64,000 nucleotides of DNA from Streptomyces liliiviolaceus (GTDB taxonomy: Bacteria > Actinomycetota > Actinomycetes > Streptomycetales > Streptomycetaceae): NCBI RefSeq assembly GCF_018070025.1, contig NZ_JAGPYQ010000002.1, forward strand, positions 1,674,001 through 1,738,000, written 5' to 3'. Below, piece after piece: positions 24,355-32,467 of the stretch. The stretch's first letter is position 1; the number at the start of each line of letters is the position of its first letter. The notes under the pieces are model-generated. The model was not told the DNA's origin. It made no database searches and saw only the letters and a program-made list of their open reading frames with translations. Position numbers and translations under genes: made by a program.

Positions 24355-27300
24355 TTGTCCACCGAGCTCTCCCCCCATGTCTCCGACTTCTCACCAGGGC
24401 GTGGCGCACTGCGTCCGGCGCGCTCGTGGCTGCACTCCGACGCGCCCTCGCTCTCGCTGAACGGGCCCTGGCGTTTCCGGCTGTCGCCGACGGCGTCCGG
24501 CCCGGAGGACTTCGCGGCCGACGGCTTCGACGACCACGGCTGGGACAGCATTTCCGTGCCCTCCCACTGGGTGCTGGAGGGCGACGGGGCCTACGGCCGG
24601 CCGATCTACACGAACATCCAGTTCCCCTTCCCGATCGACCCGCCCCACGTCCCGGACGAGAACCCCACCGGTGACTACCGGCGGTACTTCGAGGTTCCCG
24701 CCGGCTGGTCGGACGCCGAGCGCGTGGTGCTGCGCTTCGACGGCGTCGAGTCGCTGTTCCGGGTGTGGGTCAACGGCACCGAGGTAGGCAGCGCGAGCGG
24801 CAGTCGTCTCGCCCACGAGTTCGACGTGACCTCCGCGGTGCGCACGGGCGACAACGTCATCGCCGTACGGGTGCATCAGTGGTCGGCGGCCAGTTACGTC
24901 GAGGACCAGGACCAGTGGTGGCTGCCGGGCATCTTCCGCGATGTCACACTCACCGCCCGGCCGGTCGGGGGCATCGAGGACGTCTGGCTGCGGACCGGCT
25001 TCGAGCAGGGCGTCCCGCAAGGCTTCGAGCAGGACTTCGCGCAGGGCTCGGGGCTGGTCGAGGCGGAGATCACCGCCGACGCCGCCGCGTTCCCGGTCAC
25101 CCTGCGCATCCCCGAACTCGGCGTCGAGCGTGTCTGGGCCGCTCCCGGCGACGTGGCGCCGTTCGACGTCCCGGGCGTGGAGCCCTGGTCCGCCGAGGTG
25201 CCCCGCCTGTACGACGCCACCGTGTCCACCGCTGCGGAGAGCGTCGCGCTGCGGGTGGGTTTCCGCACGGTCGAGATACGTGGCGACCGGTTCCTGGTCA
25301 ACGGCAGGCGTGTCGTCTTCCACGGGGTGAACCGGCACGAGGCACATCCCGAGCGCGGCCGTGTCTTCGACGAGGAGCACGCCCGCGAGGACCTGGCCCG
25401 CATGAAGCGCTTCAACGTCAACGCGATTCGCACCAGCCACTACCCGCCGCATCCCCGACTGCTCGACCTGGCCGACGAGTTGGGCTTCTGGGTGGTCCTG
25501 GAATGCGATCTGGAGACGCACGGCTTCGAGAAGCTCGACTGGGTGGGCAACCCGAGCGACGACCCGGCGTGGCGCGAGGCGTACCTGGACCGCATCCGGC
25601 GCACCGTCGAACGGGACAAGAACCACCCGAGCATCGTGATCTGGTCGCTCGGCAACGAGGCGGGCACCGGCGGCAATCTGGCCGCCATGTCGTCCTGGGT
25701 CCACGCCCGCGACCCGGAGCGTCCGGTGCACTACGAGGGCGACTACACGGGCGAGTACACGGACGTCTACTCGCGCATGTACGCGTCGGTGCCGGAGACC
25801 GAGCGGATCGGCAGCGACAGCGCGCGCTCCACCCTGCTGAACTGCACTCCCGCACAGAGCGCCCGGCAGCGCGGCAAGCCGTTCCTGCTGTGCGAGTACG
25901 CGCACGCGATGGGCAACGGGCCGGGCGCGTTCGACCAGTACGAGGCCCTCGTACGGCGGTATCCGCGGCTGCACGGCGGCTTCGTGTGGGAGTGGCGCGA
26001 CCACGGCATCCTCACGACGGCCCCGGACGGGACGCCGTACCACGCGTACGGAGGTGATTTCGGAGAGGTCGTGCACGACGGCAACTTCGTGATGGACGGC
26101 ATGCTGTTGTCCGACGACGTCCCCACGCCCAGCCTCCATGAGTTCAAGGCGGTCGTTGCGCCGGTCGAGTTCACCTTCGAGAGCGGCGGTGACAGCGCTG
26201 ACGGCGACGGTCACGGGGAGGTCGGGGTCACGAACCTGCGGCACACCGCCGACACGTCCGATCTGCGCTTCCGCTGGCGTGTCGAGCACGACGGCACCCC
26301 TGTGGCCTCCGGCGAGTTGGAAGTCCCCGCCATCGCCGCGGGCGGGTCGGGGCGCGTGTCGCTGCCTGCGGTCGCCGTCGCCCCCGACGCCGAGACGTGG
26401 CTGACGATCGACGCGGTCCTGGCGGCACCGACCGCCTGGGCGCCCGCGGACCATGTGCTCGCGACGGCCCAACTGGACCGTTCGGCACCTCGTCGCGTGT
26501 CCGCCGTCCGCTCGCGGGCCGACTGGCGGCCGGGCGGCGGAGACCTCTCGCTCGGCATCGCCGAGTTCACCGGTGGCTCTCTGACGCGCCTCGCCGGGCG
26601 TGAGGTGGGCGGGCCACGGCTGGAGCTGTTCCGCGCGCCGACCGACAACGACGAGAGCCCGTCCGACGGGGTCGAGGAGAGCGACGCCAGTATCGCCGGG
26701 GTGTCCAACGCCGAGCTGTGGCGTCGTGACGGTCTCGACCGGCTGACGACACGCCGTGTCCGCGTGGAGCACTCCGCGGACGCGCTGCGCACCGTCGACA
26801 AGGTCTCCTCGGCGAACTCCGGTTCATGGGTGATGGTGGAGTCCGTGTGGTCGGTCGAGGACGGTGCACTGGAGCTGCGCGTGGAGATCGAGCCCTCTCG
26901 CGGCTGGCGGACCGTGTGGCCCAGGATCGGGATCCGCTTCGATCTGCCCGACGGTACGGCCGCCGTCGACGGGGCGGACTGGTTCGGTCTGGGGCCGCTG
27001 GAGTCGTATCCCGACAGCCTCCGTGCGGCCCGAACGGGCCGGTTTACCGCCACGGTCGATGACCTCTCGGTGGATTACGCGCGCCCGCAGGAGACCGGGC
27101 ACCGTGCCGAGCTGCGTCGGCTCACACTGGCGAGCGGCGACAGCGAGGTGCTGCGTATCGAGGCTCTTCCCGACACGCGCGGGCGTCGCCCCGGCTTCAC
27201 GCTCAGCCGCCACACCCCCCAGGAGATCGCCTCCGCGCGTCACCCCTTCGAGCTCGGCGAGTCGACGACGAGTCACCTGATCATCGACGCGGCCCAGCAC

Positions 27301-27399
27301 GGGCTCGGCTCGCGATCGTGCGGACCGGACGTGTGGCCCGAGTTCGCGCTCCGCCCCGAGGCGCGCACGATCCGGTTGCGTCTGTCGGCGACGGACTGA
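24355..27399 (+). CDS. glycoside hydrolase family 2 beta-galactosidase
   Basis: A 1014-residue GH2 enzyme of LacZ layout. It has an N-terminal jelly-roll (LNGPWRFRLSPTASGPEDF; VPSHWVLEG; VWVNGTEVGSASGSRLAHEFDVTSAV), an Ig-like domain, a TIM barrel opening with FHGVNRHEAHPERG, a linker sandwich and a C-terminal Bgal_small_N-like domain (LFRAPTDNDES). The general acid/base is E435 in SLGNEAG and the nucleophile E514 in LCEYAHAMGNG. No signal peptide, so it is cytoplasmic. I choose the TTG at 24355 with AGAAAGAG upstream; a GTG at 24292 would translate the tandem repeat into RSNVTH/RSYVTH units. Last gene of the cluster B operon. Confidence 0.9.
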   Translation: MSTELSPHVSDFSPGRGALRPARSWLHSDAPSLSLNGPWRFRLSPTASGPEDFAADGFDDHGWDSISVPSHWVLEGDGAYGRPIYTNIQFPFPIDPPHVPDENPTGDYRRYFEVPAGWSDAERVVLRFDGVESLFRVWVNGTEVGSASGSRLAHEFDVTSAVRTGDNVIAVRVHQWSAASYVEDQDQWWLPGIFRDVTLTARPVGGIEDVWLRTGFEQGVPQGFEQDFAQGSGLVEAEITADAAAFPVTLRIPELGVERVWAAPGDVAPFDVPGVEPWSAEVPRLYDATVSTAAESVALRVGFRTVEIRGDRFLVNGRRVVFHGVNRHEAHPERGRVFDEEHAREDLARMKRFNVNAIRTSHYPPHPRLLDLADELGFWVVLECDLETHGFEKLDWVGNPSDDPAWREAYLDRIRRTVERDKNHPSIVIWSLGNEAGTGGNLAAMSSWVHARDPERPVHYEGDYTGEYTDVYSRMYASVPETERIGSDSARSTLLNCTPAQSARQRGKPFLLCEYAHAMGNGPGAFDQYEALVRRYPRLHGGFVWEWRDHGILTTAPDGTPYHAYGGDFGEVVHDGNFVMDGMLLSDDVPTPSLHEFKAVVAPVEFTFESGGDSADGDGHGEVGVTNLRHTADTSDLRFRWRVEHDGTPVASGELEVPAIAAGGSGRVSLPAVAVAPDAETWLTIDAVLAAPTAWAPADHVLATAQLDRSAPRRVSAVRSRADWRPGGGDLSLGIAEFTGGSLTRLAGREVGGPRLELFRAPTDNDESPSDGVEESDASIAGVSNAELWRRDGLDRLTTRRVRVEHSADALRTVDKVSSANSGSWVMVESVWSVEDGALELRVEIEPSRGWRTVWPRIGIRFDLPDGTAAVDGADWFGLGPLESYPDSLRAARTGRFTATVDDLSVDYARPQETGHRAELRRLTLASGDSEVLRIEALPDTRGRRPGFTLSRHTPQEIASARHPFELGESTTSHLIIDAAQHGLGSRSCGPDVWPEFALRPEARTIRLRLSATD

Positions 27400-27403
27400 G
27401 GTT

Positions 27404-27440
27404 CCGCGCCGGCCCACCCTGTGACGGTGGGCCGGCGCGG
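27404..27440. terminator. bidirectional terminator between GH2 and LysR genes
   Basis: A perfect 15-bp stem: CCGCGCCGGCCCACC (27404-27418) and its complement at 27426-27440, around a 7-base loop. It sits between convergent genes, 5 bases after the GH2 stop and 4 bases before the LysR stop. Confidence 0.9.
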
Positions 27441-27443
27441 GGT

Positions 27444-28340
27444 TCAGGTCGTGCGGAGTGCGCCGAAGGCCGCGGCGAGCCGGTCGTGGAGGAGCGCCGC
27501 GGAGGGGTGGGGGTCACGTCGTGGTGCGACCGTGTAGAGGCCGCGGGTCGGCGGGTCGACGAGGGACACGGTGGTGACGTCGGTCCGTAGCGCACCCGTC
27601 AGTACCCCGGGAATCAGCGCGATGGCGTGGCCGGTCGCGACCAGGGCCAACTTCCCTGGCAGATCGGCCGCGTTGAGGTCGATACGCGCGGCGGCTCCGG
27701 CGCGGGCGGCGTGCTGGCGCAGCAGCGCCGCCGAGCCGTCGTTGTCCTCGACCCAGGTCTGATCGGCCAGGTCCTGTATGGGTACCGGGCCGGATCCGGC
27801 CCGCGCATGGCCGACGGGCAGGACGACGACCATGTCGTCGAGGCCGAGAAAGCGACGGTCGACCCGTGGGTCATGGGGCAGTCCGGGCGGGGCGTCGGTG
27901 ACGACGGCGATGTCGAGATCGCCGGTGACCACGCGGTGGTGCAGAGCTGCGCTCAGGCCGGGCCGCAGGCTCCACCGCGCGGGTCCGGTCAGCTCCAGCA
28001 GGCTTCTGATGGCCTCGGGGACGAGTCCCGCGGCCAGGGACGGCGGCGCGCCGATCGCCAGCAGCCGGTCTGCGGCCCCGTCGTGCACCTCCCGTACGGC
28101 GCGAACGGCACGGTCCGCCTCGTTGAGCGTGGCCAGGGCGTGGCCCCGGAACACCTCACCGGCGGCCGTGGGACGCACGCCGCGCGCATGACGCTCGATC
28201 AGCGACACGCCGAGCTGCCGCTCAAGGCCGGCGATCTGCCGGGAGACGGCCGACTGCGTGTGATGCAGCTCGGCGGCGGCCGCCGACAGCGACCCGAGCC
28301 GGCACACGGTCACAAAGGTCCGCCACACCGTCAGATCCAT
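27444..28340 (-). CDS. LysR family transcriptional regulator
   Basis: A 298-residue LysR regulator. The winged HTH is at residues 1-60 (WRTFVTVCRLGSLSAAAAELHHTQSAVSRQIAGLERQLGVSLIER). The effector-binding domain begins near residue 88 (RLLAIGAPPSLAAGLVPEAI) and includes GDLDIAVVTDAPPG and the final ATGHAIALIPG block. The start is MDLTVWRTF, the standard LysR beginning; upstream in-frame codons are not needed. It is divergent from the dehydrogenase/NTF2 fusion gene, and the 95-bp region between them carries a 10-bp direct repeat and an inverted repeat. It probably controls that gene. Confidence 0.9.
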   Translation of the reverse strand: MDLTVWRTFVTVCRLGSLSAAAAELHHTQSAVSRQIAGLERQLGVSLIERHARGVRPTAAGEVFRGHALATLNEADRAVRAVREVHDGAADRLLAIGAPPSLAAGLVPEAIRSLLELTGPARWSLRPGLSAALHHRVVTGDLDIAVVTDAPPGLPHDPRVDRRFLGLDDMVVVLPVGHARAGSGPVPIQDLADQTWVEDNDGSAALLRQHAARAGAAARIDLNAADLPGKLALVATGHAIALIPGVLTGALRTDVTTVSLVDPPTRGLYTVAPRRDPHPSAALLHDRLAAAFGALRTT

Positions 28341-28368
28341 GGGACCAGTATGACCAGGTGGTATGCGG

Positions 28369-28409
28369 TTGTCGCAGGGCAGATCTTCTGGATCTGCGCT
28401 TGTCGCAGG
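28369..28409. promoter_or_regulatory. candidate LysR control region
   Basis: TTGTCGCAGG occurs twice (28369-28378 and 28400-28409), start points 31 bases apart, close to three helical turns. Between them lies an inverted repeat, CAGATC (28380-28385) and GATCTG (28391-28396). This suits cooperative binding by a LysR tetramer; not tested. Confidence 0.5.
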
Positions 28410-28435
28410 CCACGGGGTGCAGCACGGTGACAGGC

Positions 28436-29629
28436 ATGACCGCACAGCACACGATCGCCGTCCTCGGCCTGGGACGCATGGGCGAAGCCGTCGCGACACG
28501 ACTCGCCGCACAGGGCCGGCAGGTTCTCGGCTGGACACGCTCGGGGCGCACGTCGGGCTCCTTCGACACGACCGACGATCCGCACGAGGCCGTGGCGAAG
28601 GCCGATGTCGTACTGCTCGCCCTGTTCGACGGCCCGGCCTGCCGACAGGTCCTCGACACGGTCGAGGGCTCCCTGCGGGCCGACACGATGGTAGTGAACC
28701 TCGGCACGATCGCCCCGGCCGAGGCCTCCGAACTGGCCCGACGCCTCGGCGCCTCCTACGTCCACGCGCCCGTCCTCGGCTCCGTGCCCGCGGTCGCCGC
28801 GGGTGCCCTCCAGATCCTCACCGCCGCCGACCCGGACACGCTCGATCGGGTCCGGCCTGTCTTGGAGGCGCTGGGCACCGTACGGCGTGTCGACGACGCC
28901 TCCACCGCCGCCGCGCTGAAGTTGATCGCCAACAGCAGTCTCGCCGGGGCCGTCCTCGCGCTGCGCGACGCGCTGCAGCAGGCGGACGCCCTCGGCCTCT
29001 CCCGTACGCAGGCCCTGGACGTTCTCGAACTCGGCCATCTCGGCGGGTTCGTGGCCCGCAAACGCCCCTTCCTCGACAGCGAGCCGAAAGCCGCCATGGC
29101 TGTGGGTACGGCCGCGGCCCCGGCCGGCGGCACGGCCGACTTCACCATCGCGGCGCTGGCCAAGGACATGAATCTGCTGGCCGCCGCCTCGGACATGCCG
29201 CTGCGCTGCGTGTCCGAGCTGGCCAACACTCCCGGTGGCCCGGAGTCCGACATCGCCGTCGCCGCCACGGCCCCGGCGCCGGCGGACGCCGTGCTCGCCC
29301 CGCTCCGCGCCTACATACGTGGACACGCCACCGGCGACCCCGGCCACTTCCGCGCCGCGTTCCTGCCCACCGCGCACATCGAGGGCGTACGGGACGGTGT
29401 GTTCGTCTCGTGGCCCTTGGACGAGTACTGCGCTCTCTTCGACGGCAGTCCGGCGCCGGACGAGCCGGCCCGCTCCCGCCGCATCGACACCGTCGACGTG
29501 CACGGCACGGTGGCGACCGCGACGATGACGCTCCGGCACGGCCCGGACACCTTCACCGACGTCTTCCTGCTGGTCCGCGTGGACGACCGCTGGCGCGTCG
29601 CCAACAAGGCCTACCACCGGCACCTTTGA
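28436..29629 (+). CDS. 6PGDH/beta-hydroxyacid dehydrogenase-like protein fused to an NTF2/SnoaL-like domain
   Basis: A 397-residue two-domain protein. Residues 1 to about 280 form an NAD(P)-binding 6-phosphogluconate-dehydrogenase-like reductase: VLGLGRMGEAVATRLAAQG, then the all-helical domain with the conserved lysine in ALKLIANSSLAGAVLALRDAL. From about 288 a separate alpha+beta cone domain resembles NTF2/SnoaL or lumazine-binding-like proteins (YIRGHATGDPGHFRAAFLPTAHIEG; VFLLVRVDDRWRVANKAYHRH). The first part also resembles actinomycete imine reductases, so amine/imine chemistry is an alternative to hydroxyacid oxidation. The start could also be a GTG three codons upstream. It is divergent from a LysR gene. 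Confidence 0.82.
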   Translation: MTAQHTIAVLGLGRMGEAVATRLAAQGRQVLGWTRSGRTSGSFDTTDDPHEAVAKADVVLLALFDGPACRQVLDTVEGSLRADTMVVNLGTIAPAEASELARRLGASYVHAPVLGSVPAVAAGALQILTAADPDTLDRVRPVLEALGTVRRVDDASTAAALKLIANSSLAGAVLALRDALQQADALGLSRTQALDVLELGHLGGFVARKRPFLDSEPKAAMAVGTAAAPAGGTADFTIAALAKDMNLLAAASDMPLRCVSELANTPGGPESDIAVAATAPAPADAVLAPLRAYIRGHATGDPGHFRAAFLPTAHIEGVRDGVFVSWPLDEYCALFDGSPAPDEPARSRRIDTVDVHGTVATATMTLRHGPDTFTDVFLLVRVDDRWRVANKAYHRHL

Positions 29630-29649
29630 AGGGGCACAAGCCCTGTGCC

Positions 29650-30960
29650 TCAGCCCGTTATCGAGTCCAGTTGCTCGGCCGCGGGCCGTAGCGCCCACAG
29701 GTCTCCGCCCGGCGGTTCCTCCAGCAGAGGCACGCCCTGCCTCGCCTCGCGGTCGCCTGCGTCCGCTGCCGCGTGGACGACGTCGCTCGCCGCGAACCGG
29801 TGGAATTCGAGTTCGGGGTGCGGCCATGCGGCGCGTCCCGTGGCGGCCGGAAGCAGGTAGCGCACGGCCTGGAACAGGCTCTGGCCGTCCGGCCCCCGGT
29901 GGCGCCACAGGTCCACGCCGAGGTGCTGCCCGATCGCGGCGAGTCTGGTGTACGCGACGAGGTCGAAGGTCGAGTAGTGCCAGCTCCTGGTCCGGGCGAG
30001 CTCCTGCGGCTGGCTTCCGTCCGCAGCGATCTGGGGGTCGACGCGGGTGACGGCCGCGTCGCGTACGGTCCGGCGGGCCAGGTCCTTCTCGCCGGTGGCG
30101 GACGCCAGACCTGCCACCAGCAGGTCGTAGAACGTGCCGTGGTTGTTCGCCGCCGCCGCTTCCTGGCGGCCGAACTCGCTGGTCGTCAGCCAGTCGAGGA
30201 AGTCGCCGTTCCACTGCCGCATGCCGGCCCGGTCCGCCCTGCTCCAAGCGGGGGCGCCGGACTCAAGGATCGCGACGGCGTCGAGCACCGCCGTGTAGGA
30301 CTGCGAGAAGTCGATGATGCCGATGGCCCGGCCGTCGTACTTGCAGGGGATGAACTGGGCGTGGTCCAGGTGTGGGTTCATCCGTGTCGCGGACGCCAGG
30401 AACCATGTCCGCAGCACCTGTGCGGCCTTCTCGGCGTACTGCCGCTTCCCCGTGTAGTGCCAGGCGAGCGCGAGGTCGTACGACGAGTCGAAGACCTTCT
30501 CCAGGTCCAGCCGGTCGGTGCCCGAGTCGACCTCGGGATTGCGCTCGCCGTCGCGCTGGACGTACGGGCAGCCCCACGGGTTGTCGGCGGTCGGCGATCG
30601 GCTCGGCCACCAGTAGGGGGCCTGGCTCAGATAGTCGTGGACGTCGCCGCCGGGTGCGGGCCTCGGCTTGTCGACGACCGTCCAGGGGCCCTGGTCCAGC
30701 CACTTGTCGGCCCGGCCGGTCAGGTTCGCGACGGCTCTGCGGAGTCGGGGGTCGCCGTGCTGGAGGCGGACCTTGGTCTGCTGGAGGCGTCCGCCGTCGA
30801 GGACAACCGTGTCGGGCCGCGCGCCACTTGAGCGATCGGCCCTTGCGTCCACGGACCTTGTGCGGGCAGCCCCCGGCTCAGCGGAGGCGGCTGGGCCCAG
30901 CAGACCGACGAACAGGGCCACGGACGTCAGAACCGCGATACGGCGAACTCGTTTACCCAT
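29650..30960 (-). CDS. secreted alginate lyase family protein
   Basis: A 436-residue protein of the alginate_lyase (PL5-like, alpha/alpha-toroid) family. A Sec signal peptide runs KRVRRIAVLTSVALFVGLLGPAASAEP. The mature enzyme shows the family blocks DYLSQAPYWWPS, the NNHGTFYD motif (likely catalytic Asn/His region) and SWHYSTFDL. Activity is expected to be beta-elimination of a uronic-acid polysaccharide outside the cell, but family members also act on other polymers. AGGA lies before the ATG. It is convergent with the 28436 gene and divergent from the DUF1996 gene; the shared 312-bp region holds an 18-bp LacI-type operator, so it may belong to cluster C. Confidence 0.85.
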   Translation of the reverse strand: MGKRVRRIAVLTSVALFVGLLGPAASAEPGAARTRSVDARADRSSGARPDTVVLDGGRLQQTKVRLQHGDPRLRRAVANLTGRADKWLDQGPWTVVDKPRPAPGGDVHDYLSQAPYWWPSRSPTADNPWGCPYVQRDGERNPEVDSGTDRLDLEKVFDSSYDLALAWHYTGKRQYAEKAAQVLRTWFLASATRMNPHLDHAQFIPCKYDGRAIGIIDFSQSYTAVLDAVAILESGAPAWSRADRAGMRQWNGDFLDWLTTSEFGRQEAAAANNHGTFYDLLVAGLASATGEKDLARRTVRDAAVTRVDPQIAADGSQPQELARTRSWHYSTFDLVAYTRLAAIGQHLGVDLWRHRGPDGQSLFQAVRYLLPAATGRAAWPHPELEFHRFAASDVVHAAADAGDREARQGVPLLEEPPGGDLWALRPAAEQLDSITG

Positions 30961-31134
30961 CGATCCTCGTTCGTGTAGGCGAATGAAGTTCATGGATGGA
31001 GACGATGCGAGGTTAGGGGCGATGCCCGGAGTTGGCAATGGGGCTGCGCGATGCGGCAGTTGCGGGGTCGATGACCCTGCGAGCGCGCGGCCGTCGCGCC
31101 GAGCCACCGCCAACCACCCCTTCCGTCAGATGCC

Positions 31135-31163
31135 TTGACACCCCGCGCTTCCGCCTCAACACT
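31135..31163 (+). promoter_or_regulatory. candidate promoter of the DUF1996 gene
   Basis: A perfect TTGACA (31135-31140) and a weaker AACACT (31158-31163) with 17-base spacing. The LacI-type palindrome begins 15 bases after the -10-like box, in position for classical repression. Confidence 0.55.
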
Positions 31164-31177
31164 CCGTCACGGGAGAG

Positions 31178-31195
31178 TGGGAGAGCGCTCTCCCA
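31178..31195. promoter_or_regulatory. perfect 18-bp LacI-type operator
   Basis: TGGGAGAGCGCTCTCCCA is a perfect palindrome. It extends the TGGGAGCGCTCCCA pattern known for CebR-type LacI regulators in Streptomyces by two bases per half. The same core with 13 of 18 bases is at 34256-34268 in front of the LacI gene of this cluster. Confidence 0.85.
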
Positions 31196-31272
31196 ACGAT
31201 CTCCCGGTCGCGCGACCCGTCCGAGGGCCGCCCCCGCACGGTTCCCCCCATCGACGTCCTCAGGAGGTCTCC

Positions 31273-32376
31273 ATGCCACGGAGATCGCAGCTCGTCTCAG
31301 GAAGCCTGATCGCCGGCGCCCTACTGCTGACCTCGCTCGGTCTGGGCGGTGTCGCCGCCACCGCCGGCACTCCCCCACCGCCCGGCGACGCGACAGCCGC
31401 GTCCACCACGCACCGGGCCAGCCACATGGGTCACACCATGGCGGCGTCGACCGCCGCCTCCCCGGAGGACCCCGACGGCGACGGCTACATACCGGCGAAC
31501 CCACCGGTGACCGGCGTCTCGCCGTCCACGAAGGAGCCGCCCCACCGCTACTTCCACGAGTTCCAGGCCAACTGCTCGGTGAGCCACACCAAGCCCGACG
31601 ACCCGATCGTGTACCCGCAGCAGCCCGGCAAGTCCCACGACCACACCTTCATGGGCAACCGGTCGACGAACGCGAACAGCACGACCTCCTCGCTCGACGG
31701 GGCCACCACCACCTGCAACGCGCCCGGCGACCGGTCGGGCTACTGGATGCCCACCCTCTTCAAGGGCGACCAGCCCGTACTGCCGGTCGGCCAGCAGGTC
31801 ATCTACTACAAGGCGGGCGTCACCGACTACACGAGCGTGCGTCCCTTCCCCAAGGGCCTGCGGTTCCTCGTGGGCAGCCCGACCCAGAGCCGGGACGAGT
31901 TCCGCGGGCACCGCGGCTTCGTCGAGGGCTGGGAGTGCGGTGACAGCTTCTTCAACGTCGACTTCCCGACGAACTGCCCGAGCCGTCCGGACGTCAAGCT
32001 CAACATCCGATTCCAGGCGCCCAGTTGCTGGGACGGCCGGTATCTGGACACACCGGACCACAAGAGCCACATGGCCTATCCCGTGGTCAACCCCGGCACG
32101 AACAACAACATCTGCCCGACGAGCCATCCGGTCGCCCTGCCGATGATCGAGTTCAAGATGGCCTGGCCCGTCAACGGCGACCTCTCCCAGGTGAAGTTGG
32201 CCAGCGGGCCGAGCTGGTCGTTCCACTACGACTTCTTCAACGCCTGGGACGCGCCGACCCTGAACGCGCTGGTCGGCCACTGTGTCGTCGGCGGGCTCCA
32301 GTGCGACGCGCGCGGCTACGACCAGACGCACCCCGAAGCCGGGGCGGCGCTCGACGAGAACTACGAACTGCCCTGA
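31273..32376 (+). CDS. secreted DUF1996 domain protein
   Basis: A 367-residue exported protein. The signal peptide is MPRRSQLVSGSLIAGALLLTSLGLGG and is followed by a Thr/His-rich linker to about residue 85. DUF1996 then fills residues 95-367 with characteristic HDHTFMGNRST, CWDGRYLDTPDHKSHMAYP and WSFHYDFFNAWD blocks, plus several Cys that may pair. DUF1996 proteins occur in actinomycetes and fungi, often next to carbohydrate-active enzymes, and are suspected of acting on or binding polysaccharide. AGGAGG precedes the ATG. It is directly downstream of the perfect operator and 91 bases before the GH2-like gene. Confidence 0.88.
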   Translation: MPRRSQLVSGSLIAGALLLTSLGLGGVAATAGTPPPPGDATAASTTHRASHMGHTMAASTAASPEDPDGDGYIPANPPVTGVSPSTKEPPHRYFHEFQANCSVSHTKPDDPIVYPQQPGKSHDHTFMGNRSTNANSTTSSLDGATTTCNAPGDRSGYWMPTLFKGDQPVLPVGQQVIYYKAGVTDYTSVRPFPKGLRFLVGSPTQSRDEFRGHRGFVEGWECGDSFFNVDFPTNCPSRPDVKLNIRFQAPSCWDGRYLDTPDHKSHMAYPVVNPGTNNNICPTSHPVALPMIEFKMAWPVNGDLSQVKLASGPSWSFHYDFFNAWDAPTLNALVGHCVVGGLQCDARGYDQTHPEAGAALDENYELP

Positions 32377-32467
32377 GCGAGCCGGCCCCTGTCTCGTACC
32401 GGGCGGCCGGGCCGGACCACCCCGCCACGGTCCGGCCGCCCCTCCACCCCCACACCGGAGATCCCCT

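Noticed and set aside
24391..26772. Antisense frame of 793 codons opposite the GH2 gene
   Set aside because: No domain is visible, and the GH2 catalytic motifs on the plus strand account for the region.
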